Shown here: positions 9,645-17,034 of the stretch, one piece after another
Position numbering within the stretch: position 1 is the first letter of the stretch
How the letters are laid out: each line of letters opens with the position of its first letter
Assembly: GCF_013911645.1 (NCBI RefSeq)
Contig: NZ_JACESV010000003.1
Span: 62,001 to 126,000 of the forward strand
Source: Allomuricauda sp.
Lineage (GTDB): Bacteria; Bacteroidota; Bacteroidia; Flavobacteriales; Flavobacteriaceae
Direction: 5' to 3'
Length of the DNA stretch: 64,000 bases
Notes under the pieces: generated by a model
Told to the model about the DNA's origin: nothing
The model's database searches: none
What the model saw: the letters and a program-made list of their open reading frames with translations, nothing else
Made by a program: the position numbers and the translations under genes

Positions 9645-9660
9645 TCGGTCGAACGACCGA
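9645..9660. promoter_or_regulatory. Perfect palindrome, probable operator of the adjacent HTH gene
   Basis: TCGGTCG-AA-CGACCGA, two 7-base arms separated by 2 bases, centred 43 bases before the ATG of the HTH gene at 9695. A GC-rich palindrome in an AT-rich promoter region just before a small XRE-type regulator suggests an autoregulatory operator. Inference only. Confidence 0.45.
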
Positions 9661-9694
9661 GATATTGTATTTCTCATCCTTTTCCTTTGTCTTG

Positions 9695-9928
9695 ATGTCA
9701 AATATTAATGCTGAAATATGTAGCTATATAACCAAGGAGTGGTTGCTCCCTTGGATTAATGAGGGAAAATCCCAGAGTTCTTTTGCTGCTAAACATAATA
9801 TTGATGAAAGTACTGTAAGGAAAATAAAAGGTAGGAAAGAATATAGAATACCGGTAGAAACCTTACATAAAATCTGTGAAGCTAGAGACCTAAAGCTTAG
9901 TGATTTTTTTAATTTGGTTAGACTTTGA
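9695..9928 (+). CDS. Small helix-turn-helix (XRE-like) transcriptional regulator
   Basis: 77 residues from the ATG at 9695. The frame is open 30 bases further upstream (9665), but those residues (MYFSSFSFVL) do not look like part of the domain. A helix-turn-helix fills residues 24-70: SQSSFAAKHNIDESTVRKIK is the recognition unit, followed by VETLHKICEARDLKLSDFF, typical of short XRE/Cro-like proteins. It has no fused sensor domain. It is the first gene inside the AT-rich region and has a perfect palindrome in its promoter, so it may be the regulator of the island or of itself. No toxin partner is adjacent; the next ORF is 365 bases away. Confidence 0.7.
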   Translation: MSNINAEICSYITKEWLLPWINEGKSQSSFAAKHNIDESTVRKIKGRKEYRIPVETLHKICEARDLKLSDFFNLVRL

Positions 9929-10292
9929 AATTGAAAAATTAAGGGTAATACTTTTCCTTAAAATCTCTGTTTTTAATTTCCTTACAGAATTCCACATTCT
10001 ATAGTTTTAGAAAATTCTTACATTTCATTCAATCCCCGAAAAGATTTATTGAATATTAAAAAAACTCTGCTGAACAATAAAACACAAAACTTGGGCCTAG
10101 CCAACCTTTTTGGTGGCATATACCCTGCATAGTTCAGTATATAAACAAGTTGTGCGTAATTTTGAAAAAAATATTGCGCTGAAATTCAACAACTTATAAC
10201 ATAAATATAAGAATTTAGACTTTTTAAAGTTGGGAACAAGTCGAAAAACCAACACAAATTTGAAGTAGGCAAAAAACTAAATTAACTAAAAA
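9929..10292. other. AT-rich intergenic spacer
   Basis: 364 bases without a gene on either strand. It contains a segment around 10109-10165 (TGGTGGCATAT..., GTTCAGTATATAAA, GTTGTGCG) that resembles the spacer at 11539-11592, on the other side of the next two genes. The same kind of spacer appears elsewhere in the island (see findings). The promoter of the lipoprotein gene at 10293 should lie here, but no clear consensus was found. Confidence 0.4.
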
Positions 10293-10856
10293 ATGAATTT
10301 AAAATTTACAAAAAAAGCTGCATCGGTTTTAACATTATTAATTGTTTTGACATCTTGTTCTTCCAATAAAAAGGAAATAGAAGGCAAATGGTGGTATGAA
10401 ATTTCAAGTTATGGAGATGAGATAATTATGTTTACATCTGATGGAAAAGCAAAAAATATGAACGATGATAAATTATTAGATTATACAATCGAAAAAAATA
10501 TGATTTATCTTGACGGGGACACATTAATAATTTCAAAAGTAAGTGAGAAAAATTTAACTCTTTCAAAGGGCAAGAAAACAATTGACTTTAGACTTGCAAA
10601 TAAAAAAGATTACCTAATAGGCGATTGGGAAGGTTCATATGAAAACGAAAAATTTGAGATTGACTTGAAGAAGGATAATGATTATAAAAGTAGAATGCAA
10701 GGAAAAAGAAATAGTGGAAAATACATAATTAATGACAATACGCTAAAAGTGGACAATGAAGAATTTAATTATGAACTATCAGAGGATTTCAACAACTTAA
10801 CTTTGACATCCACGAAAAACAAAGTTTTTAAAATTGAATTATATCGTAATTTATAA
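10293..10856 (+). CDS. Lipocalin-like lipoprotein of unknown function
   Basis: A 187-residue lipoprotein. The signal peptide MNLKFTKKAASVLTLLIVLTSC ends in a lipobox with Cys22. The mature part consists of two similar beta-rich halves: KEIEGKWWYEISSYGDEIIMFTSDGKA near residues 27-53 and YLIGDWEGSYENEKFEIDLKKDNDYK near 108-133, each starting with a G-x-W strand as in lipocalin-like or DUF4923-type Bacteroidota proteins. It is charged and very AT-rich in codon use, unlike the flanking host genes. It ends 7 bases before the UDG-like gene, so the two are probably co-transcribed. Function cannot be assigned. Confidence 0.65.
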   Translation: MNLKFTKKAASVLTLLIVLTSCSSNKKEIEGKWWYEISSYGDEIIMFTSDGKAKNMNDDKLLDYTIEKNMIYLDGDTLIISKVSEKNLTLSKGKKTIDFRLANKKDYLIGDWEGSYENEKFEIDLKKDNDYKSRMQGKRNSGKYIINDNTLKVDNEEFNYELSEDFNNLTLTSTKNKVFKIELYRNL

Positions 10857-10863
10857 AATATAA

Positions 10864-11424
10864 ATGGGCTTAAAAATATCCTTTGATAATAAGCAAAGAG
10901 ACTTTTCTAGAATTAAGTTTATAATTGTTGGAGATAATCCTGGTTACGAAGAGTACCAAAAAGGACGATTTTTTGTAGGTCCATCTGGGAGTATTTTAAG
11001 AAACCATTTCACAAAACACCAATTTGTAGATGACTTTGACGAGGAATGTATTGTTATAAATAAAACATTTCTAAGTACAAAAAGCACCAAAGAACTAAGA
11101 GAGATTAAAAGAAAAATCGGAGAAAAAAACTTCAACAACATTTTGTTATACACTTCTTATGAAGTCGCAAATTATTCTAATAATTTAAAAATTCCTATTA
11201 TCATTATTGGGAAAAGCGAACTTAAGAATGGTGGTTTATTCAATGTTTTTTGGAAAAATCTCAATAAAATTAGTGAGTTTAAAGGTAATATTTACGTTTT
11301 CAAACATACATCAAATGGTAATTTTTCTAAAGACTGGAAACAATTTGAAAGAGAATCTAATTTGCAAGGAATAGATTTACTTAAATTTATCGGAAAAAAT
11401 AATTTAAAGACACTATCCCAATAA
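10864..11424 (+). CDS. Uracil-DNA glycosylase superfamily-like protein
   Basis: 186 residues. Motif A-like GDNPGYEE (residues 22-29) followed by GRFFVGPSGSILR (33-45) corresponds to the GExPGxxExxxGxPFVGxxGxxL signature of family 4/5 uracil-DNA glycosylases. Near the C-terminus HTSNGNF (about 150-156) is at the place of the HPSxx DNA-intercalation motif. Only one cysteine is visible, so the 4Fe-4S cluster of classical family 4 enzymes is absent. It may remove or recognise a modified base, but the remodelled motifs mean activity is uncertain. It probably forms a two-gene unit with the lipoprotein 7 bases upstream. Such short UDG-fold proteins occur in variable genome regions. Confidence 0.6.
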   Translation: MGLKISFDNKQRDFSRIKFIIVGDNPGYEEYQKGRFFVGPSGSILRNHFTKHQFVDDFDEECIVINKTFLSTKSTKELREIKRKIGEKNFNNILLYTSYEVANYSNNLKIPIIIIGKSELKNGGLFNVFWKNLNKISEFKGNIYVFKHTSNGNFSKDWKQFERESNLQGIDLLKFIGKNNLKTLSQ

Positions 11425-11437
11425 AAAGCTGGCTCAA

Positions 11438-11471
11438 CAACTGTAACCGTTCCTCCTTCGGCGGACAGTTG
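11438..11471. repeat. Inverted repeat in the intergenic spacer 11425-11637
   Basis: CAACTGT (11438-11444) pairs with ACAGTTG (11465-11471), with an imperfect GC-rich inner stem. The GC-rich hairpin stands out in AT-rich sequence and is followed at 11539-11592 by a TATATAAA-containing stretch similar to that at 10109-10165. It may be a cassette boundary or the terminator of the UDG-like gene, though no clear T-run follows. Confidence 0.35.
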
Positions 11472-11637
11472 CACAAGTACTTGAACAGCGGGAACTATGC
11501 ATTGCATTAAAACACTTAAACCGGACAAAGTCAGCTTATTTGTTGGTATATGCAGAATCAAGTTCCGTATATAAATATGGTGTGGGCGGGTTTGACCCAA
11601 ACCGCTTAATTTTATTAACGACCTAGAAAATTTGGTT

Positions 11638-12552
11638 ATGAAAAAAAAGATTGGAATATTTTTTATGGCTTTAGCTTTTATAACTCTTATCCCATTAGTA
11701 ATTGGACTTTTTCAAACGGATATTGATAAAGAAAATATTATGGGGAACTTAATTGCTTTTTTTATGTTTCTAACAATTGGAGTAATTCTATTTCTGGCCG
11801 TTCTTTCAGATAAGAAGTATGATGTTAAGATGCAAAAAAAGTATGAGCTTGAACGAAAAAGAAAATCGGAGGAGGAAAGAAATATTAAAATATCTCAAGA
11901 GAAAGCAGAAAAAGAAAGATTTGTTGAATTAACAAATAAGGTTAGTGAGACCCTTAACTCTTATGCAAAAAAAGAAGGTGACGAGATTTTGTTAAATGAC
12001 TTTAAGGACTTCGATATTTTGCTGAAGAAAAACCAAGATGTAATTATTGAAATAAAAAGGGAATATATTCAAGACTTCATTAAGATCTCAAATTATTTGA
12101 AAGCAAAAAAGGACAATATTAAGTTGGTTTTCAATTCAATCAACAATTCAAAAAGCATTCAAGAAGTAATAGAACTTGACAGACTTTTAAAAAATAAAAT
12201 TTATACATACAATATTGTACTATTCCATTCCATAAATATGATAACATCGCTCGTAAAAAACGACATGATTATATTTTATGAGATTTACGAAAAGTTTGAT
12301 GGATTAGATATTTTTAACTCAAATTGGGAAAAAAATATTTCAGAAAAACTCGATTTAATCGGAGATAAACTTGATGACATAAGTAATGAAATTGGGGATT
12401 TAAATTATATGTCCGAAAATTTACTGGAAAGTCTAGGCAAGGAAGTTACCGCGCAACTGGAGAGCATTGACTCATCCATTAAATTTAATAATCTCCTCAC
12501 TGGAATTCAAGCATATAAATTGAACAACAACACAAAGAAATTAATAAGATGA
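11638..12552 (+). CDS. Membrane protein with two TM helices and long coiled coil
   Basis: 304 residues from the ATG at 11638; an in-frame TTG lies 6 bases earlier. Two hydrophobic helices (about residues 5-23 and 36-56) are followed by a highly charged, helical cytoplasmic part (YELERKRKSEEERNIKISQEKAEKERF...) with further heptad-like helices up to the C-terminus (SEKLDLIGDKLDDISNEIGDLNYMSENLLESLGKEV). There is no catalytic motif. The architecture suits a membrane-tethered scaffold or sensor. The stop codon overlaps the start of a 57-residue ORF (ATGA), implying translational coupling. It sits between the UDG-like gene and the DUF262 pair. Function unknown. Confidence 0.65.
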   Translation: MKKKIGIFFMALAFITLIPLVIGLFQTDIDKENIMGNLIAFFMFLTIGVILFLAVLSDKKYDVKMQKKYELERKRKSEEERNIKISQEKAEKERFVELTNKVSETLNSYAKKEGDEILLNDFKDFDILLKKNQDVIIEIKREYIQDFIKISNYLKAKKDNIKLVFNSINNSKSIQEVIELDRLLKNKIYTYNIVLFHSINMITSLVKNDMIIFYEIYEKFDGLDIFNSNWEKNISEKLDLIGDKLDDISNEIGDLNYMSENLLESLGKEVTAQLESIDSSIKFNNLLTGIQAYKLNNNTKKLIR

Positions 12553-12722
12553 GCCAACTATTCAAATGTATTGCTGAACAATATGCTAACAAGCAATTAG
12601 ATGAAACTTTAAAAGTTTCAGACGTTAGAGAATGTTTGGGTAAAAGTAAACCTTTTTTAGCCAAACATTCTTTAGACCCAAATAAAAAAAGAAAAAAGTT
12701 TATGGGAAACCATATTTCGTAA
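12549..12722 (+). CDS. Small basic protein coupled to the membrane protein gene
   Basis: A 57-residue ORF beginning MSQLFKCIAEQYANKQL and ending FMGNHIS. Its ATG overlaps the preceding stop (ATGA), the usual signature of translational coupling. The sequence has a helix-rich N-terminal half with SDVRECLGKSKPFLAKHSL and then a strongly basic patch (NKKRKKF). It could be a DNA- or RNA-binding peptide or a small antitoxin-like partner of the membrane protein. I recognise no family. Support is the overlap and codon use similar to the neighbour; there is no independent evidence that it is made. Confidence 0.4.
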   Translation: MSQLFKCIAEQYANKQLDETLKVSDVRECLGKSKPFLAKHSLDPNKKRKKFMGNHIS

Positions 12723-12941
12723 GAGTGCGGAGAGGAGAATACAAAATAAACCCTGAATTTAAACCTGCCCACAAGAACTAAGCGTTCGTATAGTTGGTAT
12801 GGCCCAGCATTGTAATCTGCCAACGCAACTCACCATATCTGCGTGGTGTTGTGCCTCATTAAGATAAGGCCAGCGCACAAGCAAAGTGTTCTCCGTACAC
12901 ATAGCTTTTTTTACAAACGCTCAGAGAAAAGATAAATCTGT

Positions 12942-14777
12942 ATGAATAAACAAGAAAACCAAATCATATTAAAAACCATTACCGAGTTGTTGGGGCTACA
13001 TTTTTATATACCCGATTACCAACGTGGGTACAGATGGACTAACCACAATGTAAGCCAATTGCTCAATGATATTTGGGAGTATAGGCATGACCCAGCAAAG
13101 GTTAATACATTCTACTGCTTGCAACCCATAGTGGTAAGAAAAAAAACGTGGCTATCAGAAAGTGGAGACACCATTGATGGCTATGAGTTAATTGACGGTC
13201 AGCAGAGATTAACCACCATTCATAGAATCCTGACCTACCTGAGAATAGAACACTTACGAATAGATAAATTCAGTGATGAATACCAAGAGGACATCTACAC
13301 AATAGAATATCAAACACGACCCGAAACACGACAGTTTTTAAATCAAACAGAAGGCAATCTCACCAAACCCGATTTGTATTACCTAAGCAAGGCTTATGAT
13401 ACAATTAAAGATTGGTTTGAAAATAGTGGCAAGATTGAAGGGCGTTCCGATAAAAACAACTTTTTAGATACCCTGCTACCAAGTGTAAAGAAAGATGAAG
13501 CTGGCAACACCATAATGCCAGAGTGGAGTACGCAAATTATTTGGTACGAAATTAACGGCAATACACAAAAAAGCGAGGAGCTATTTACCCGTCTTAACAG
13601 AGGTAAAATACCGCTGAATAGTGCAGAACTTATTAAGGCAAAGTTTGTAAATCAAGAAAGCTTTAAAGAGTTTGGTGCGCAAGAAAAGGTAAAAAGGCGT
13701 ACCCAACTTATACAGCTATGGGATGAGATTGAAAACCACCTCAACAACCCAAAATTCTGGGCATTCATATCCAATAAAAAGATGGATAGCTATTCTTCCA
13801 AAATAGAGTACTTGTTCGATATAAATACCCAAAAAAAAGATAATAGCAAAGACAGCCTGTATAGCTTCATTCACTTCTTTGATGAAAAGGAGAATGCAGA
13901 TTCCCTTTGGGAAAAGTGGTTGAGTATAGAAGAGATTTATCGTTCACTAAGTTACTGGCACACCCATAAAAACTATTACCACAAGGTAGGTTACCTCATT
14001 GCCATTGGCACTAATATTATGGACATTATTCAACTCAAAAAAGAGAATAACAAAGACCTTTTTGAGAAAGAGATAAACCTATTAATAGCAGAGAGTATTC
14101 CAAACGATTGGGACGATTTAAGCTATGATAACCGTAACGACCACAAAAAGCTGATAGAAATTCTGTTACTGGTGAATACGGAGCTTACGAGAAAAAATAA
14201 TAATAACAACGATTTCTTCCCATTTGAAATATACAAGAACATCAACAAGAGCTTAGAGCATATTCACGCTCAAAATATCATCGGCATTAATGAGAACAAG
14301 AGAGAGCAATGGTTCTCTTGGTTAGATATGCACCTCAATGTACTTCTATCAATAACTACGAATTCCAAAAAGGCTAATGAAATAATTGAGAAAGCAAACG
14401 CCATTGATAGGGAAAAATATACCTATGCTCAGTTTCAGGATTTAAGTGCTTCCATTATTGAAATCCTTCCAAAAGATGATGAAGATGAAAACCTTTATCT
14501 GCACAACATTAAAAACTTGGCTCTTTTAGGGTTAACAGAAAATATCTCATTGAGTAATTCCATTTTCGAAATAAAGCGAAGGAAAATCATAGAGATGGAT
14601 AAGCAAGGAGCATTTATTCCTATTGCTACCAAAAGAGTGTTTTTAAACTACTATCAAAAGGAGTCTTATTCTCGATCATCTATCTGGTCTAAAATAGAAA
14701 GAGAGAATCACTTAGAAGAAATTAGCGAGTGCTTAAACCATTATTTAAACAAAACACCAGTGCTCAATGAAGCTTAA
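12942..14777 (+). CDS. DUF262 + DUF1524 (HNH) protein, GmrSD-like
   Basis: 611 residues. The N-terminal DUF262 (ParB/sulfiredoxin-like NTPase/DNA-nicking fold) shows FYIPDYQRGYRW (21-32) and IDGQQRLTTIHR (84-95), the DGQQR motif being characteristic. The C-terminal part fits a DUF1524 HNH-type nuclease: LEHIHAQN (about 437-444) corresponds to the EHIxPQ motif, and IKNLALLGLTENISLSNSIF (about 520) to the IGNLTLL...N..LSN.PF block. In GmrSD, BrxU and SspE this pairing gives NTP-dependent cleavage of modified or phage DNA. It overlaps the next DUF262 gene by 11 bases, so they are a two-gene module. It is 4 kb from the cas genes in the same island. The DNA modification it senses is unknown. Confidence 0.8.
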   Translation: MNKQENQIILKTITELLGLHFYIPDYQRGYRWTNHNVSQLLNDIWEYRHDPAKVNTFYCLQPIVVRKKTWLSESGDTIDGYELIDGQQRLTTIHRILTYLRIEHLRIDKFSDEYQEDIYTIEYQTRPETRQFLNQTEGNLTKPDLYYLSKAYDTIKDWFENSGKIEGRSDKNNFLDTLLPSVKKDEAGNTIMPEWSTQIIWYEINGNTQKSEELFTRLNRGKIPLNSAELIKAKFVNQESFKEFGAQEKVKRRTQLIQLWDEIENHLNNPKFWAFISNKKMDSYSSKIEYLFDINTQKKDNSKDSLYSFIHFFDEKENADSLWEKWLSIEEIYRSLSYWHTHKNYYHKVGYLIAIGTNIMDIIQLKKENNKDLFEKEINLLIAESIPNDWDDLSYDNRNDHKKLIEILLLVNTELTRKNNNNNDFFPFEIYKNINKSLEHIHAQNIIGINENKREQWFSWLDMHLNVLLSITTNSKKANEIIEKANAIDREKYTYAQFQDLSASIIEILPKDDEDENLYLHNIKNLALLGLTENISLSNSIFEIKRRKIIEMDKQGAFIPIATKRVFLNYYQKESYSRSSIWSKIERENHLEEISECLNHYLNKTPVLNEA

Positions 14778-17010
14778 ATTTACAGACATACTTGCCGATA
14801 AAGTTGAAATACCTATCATTCAACGAGATTTTGCACAAGGCAGAACAGATAAAAACACCAGTAAAATCAGGAGAGATTTCCTAGACGTCATCTTTGATAC
14901 GATTTTAAAAAACAAAGAAGAAGTTATCCATAAAAACTTAGAGTTAGACTTTATCTATGGGAACAAAACACAAGGCGAAAATCCAATTTTCTCACCTATC
15001 GATGGACAACAAAGGCTTACGGTATTATGGTTGCTTTATTGGTTCGTAGCATCAAAAGAAAATATTCCCACAGACCAAAAAGAATCACTTCAAAACTTTG
15101 TTTACGAAACAAGGCACAGCACCACCATATTTTGCAAAAAGCTCATAGGCTTTAATCCTCGTTTCACAGGTGGAACTATTTCAGAGGAAATAAAAAACCA
15201 GTCTTGGTACTTTGAAACTTGGGATTTTGACCCAAGCATCCGAGCAATGCTTGTCGTTTTAGACGATATAGAATTTCGCTATATCGATTATGATTTAGAA
15301 GATACTTGGCAAGTTTTAAAAGACGACAATTGCCCTTTTGAAATGTATCAGTTGGTATTAAGTGAGTTCAAATTATCAGATGATTTATATATCAAAATGA
15401 ACTCAAGAGGTAAGCCACTTACCGAGTTTGAATACTTCAAAGCCAATTTTTCTGAGATTATCACGAATGAGGAACTAAAGCAAAAATTTGAAAAGCAAAT
15501 TGACCAGGATTGGTTTGACTGCATTTGGAATCTACTGTTAGAAACTGAAGAAGCTCAAAACATAAAAGATATTGCCTTATTGGTGGACAATAGCTTTTTA
15601 AACCTCTTCAATTTTATCACCTACGTTATTGGTCTTAAAAATGACATACAATACACCGATACTGTAGAATCACCCAAAGAGCTTAAAAGTATTTACAGCA
15701 ATGAAGACAACGTAAAAGAAATCTTTTCCATTTTAGACAATTTGGTACTCAGCAATGAGACGAACCCTAATTTTTGGAAGAATACCTTTTATTTTGAAAA
15801 AGCCAACTACCATAAGGATAAAACAAGATTATTCTTCCCTCATAAGGAGAACAACTTATTAGTTCGGTGTTTGCTGTACTTTGAAAAGGATAGAGGTTTT
15901 AGCTTACCAGAGCAACTTTTACTGCATAGCTATTTATTCCAAAACATACACCAAACGGAAGACTTTGAAAGGAAAGTAAGAATATTAAGAAACCTTGTTG
16001 CAAACTCAGAATTTGAATTACGTAGAGAAACCTTGGTGGAGAGCATCACAGAGTTAGAAGCCTTCCTATTGAGTTTTGATTTTGATACATTAAAGAGATT
16101 TAAAACCGACCAAATACAAGAGGAAAAAGAGAAAGAACTATTCTATCAAACCCAAGAAGCTGTTGATACTTTTTATCGTTTAGAGGATAGTGACTTTTTT
16201 AGAGGGAACATTTCCATATTTCAATTTGACGACCACACAGAGAACCGAGCCTCTCAGTTTTTGAAATACTTTGATGAAGATTTCCTAATTGAGGACTTCA
16301 CTAATAGGTCTAATTTTTTACTCTGTTTCGGTGACTATACCCAACACGATAGCGGAAATGAAGAGAGAAAAGAAGGCTGGTACAATTTTCTTTCCTCAAA
16401 TAAGAAGGTCATTCGAAAATTTTTCACTACACCTGGTTTCGGAAAGAAGAAAGATATTTTTTCGCATACTCGACCAGTGCTAATGAAGTGCTTGGACTTC
16501 TTAGTAAACAATCCTAACACAGTTATTAAAGAACACATTAGAACTGAGCTTGAAGCTTACCAAGAAAAGGCCAAGGATTGGAAATATTACTTTTTACAAT
16601 ATCCATCCTTCCGCAGCGAATGTTCCAGAGGTTATTACTATTCATTTGACGATTATGTATACAATAAGATGCGTCAGAAGCAATTCAATGGTTTTAACTG
16701 GTGTCCGTTTTTTTATGAAGTTAATCGGCAGATTAAGAGTAAAAAGCTAACTCTTGGTGACTACAACGATTTACTCTATCTGAAAATCAAGAAAAACACC
16801 ATAAGTATCAATATAGATAGAAATCATTTCCTTTTTGAAAATCAAAATGCAGAAGGTGCTGAAAACCCAATTTATGATGATCTTATAACTAATGAAGTAA
16901 TTGATGAGCAAGGCATTCTAAAAGTACAGCAAAACGCTGAAGGATTGGATACGGAAGACAGGGTTGAAAAATTGGTTGAGTGCATTAATTCAATACTTCA
17001 AAGGAAATAG
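14767..17010 (+). CDS. DUF262 family protein, partner of the upstream DUF262-DUF1524 protein
   Basis: 747 residues. The DUF262 signature is present at the N-terminus: VEIPIIQRDFAQGR (13-26) and IDGQQRLTVLWLLYWF (about 78-93), then DDLYIKMNSRGKPLTEFEYFKA (near 205-227), the usual third DUF262 block. The long C-terminal region contains DWKYYFLQYP and FNGFNWCPFF, features seen in the large COG1479 proteins, but I see no HNH motif. It may therefore be the non-nucleolytic sensor of the pair. It overlaps the preceding gene by 11 bases, and its stop is only 24 bases before the first CRISPR repeat, leaving no space for a leader or terminator. Probably a two-component anti-phage module; inference from family and context. 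Confidence 0.75.
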   Translation: MKLKFTDILADKVEIPIIQRDFAQGRTDKNTSKIRRDFLDVIFDTILKNKEEVIHKNLELDFIYGNKTQGENPIFSPIDGQQRLTVLWLLYWFVASKENIPTDQKESLQNFVYETRHSTTIFCKKLIGFNPRFTGGTISEEIKNQSWYFETWDFDPSIRAMLVVLDDIEFRYIDYDLEDTWQVLKDDNCPFEMYQLVLSEFKLSDDLYIKMNSRGKPLTEFEYFKANFSEIITNEELKQKFEKQIDQDWFDCIWNLLLETEEAQNIKDIALLVDNSFLNLFNFITYVIGLKNDIQYTDTVESPKELKSIYSNEDNVKEIFSILDNLVLSNETNPNFWKNTFYFEKANYHKDKTRLFFPHKENNLLVRCLLYFEKDRGFSLPEQLLLHSYLFQNIHQTEDFERKVRILRNLVANSEFELRRETLVESITELEAFLLSFDFDTLKRFKTDQIQEEKEKELFYQTQEAVDTFYRLEDSDFFRGNISIFQFDDHTENRASQFLKYFDEDFLIEDFTNRSNFLLCFGDYTQHDSGNEERKEGWYNFLSSNKKVIRKFFTTPGFGKKKDIFSHTRPVLMKCLDFLVNNPNTVIKEHIRTELEAYQEKAKDWKYYFLQYPSFRSECSRGYYYSFDDYVYNKMRQKQFNGFNWCPFFYEVNRQIKSKKLTLGDYNDLLYLKIKKNTISINIDRNHFLFENQNAEGAENPIYDDLITNEVIDEQGILKVQQNAEGLDTEDRVEKLVECINSILQRK

Positions 17011-17034
17011 TATTAGGAAAGGGTTGCTGGTGTA

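Larger units (their letters stand above)
8973..9694. other. Intergenic region with inverted repeats; left edge of AT-rich island
   Basis: About 720 bases with no convincing gene. It should hold the promoter of the leftward SusC operon and of the rightward HTH gene. Visible structures are a 9-bp inverted repeat ATTGTGGGA/TCCCACAAT at 9173-9181 and 9218-9226, a long folded element at 9423-9519, and a perfect palindrome at 9645-9660. Base composition changes from mixed to strongly AT-rich at about 9530-9600, which I take as the left edge of the accessory island. No integrase or tRNA was seen at this edge. Confidence 0.5.

Noticed and set aside
11292..11600. 102-residue minus-strand ORF across the UDG-like 3' end and spacer
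   Set aside because: Spans a coding end and hairpin-rich spacer; no signal or motif.
12497..12823. 108-residue minus-strand ORF
   Set aside because: Opposite the better supported coupled 57-residue ORF; composition is not protein-like.
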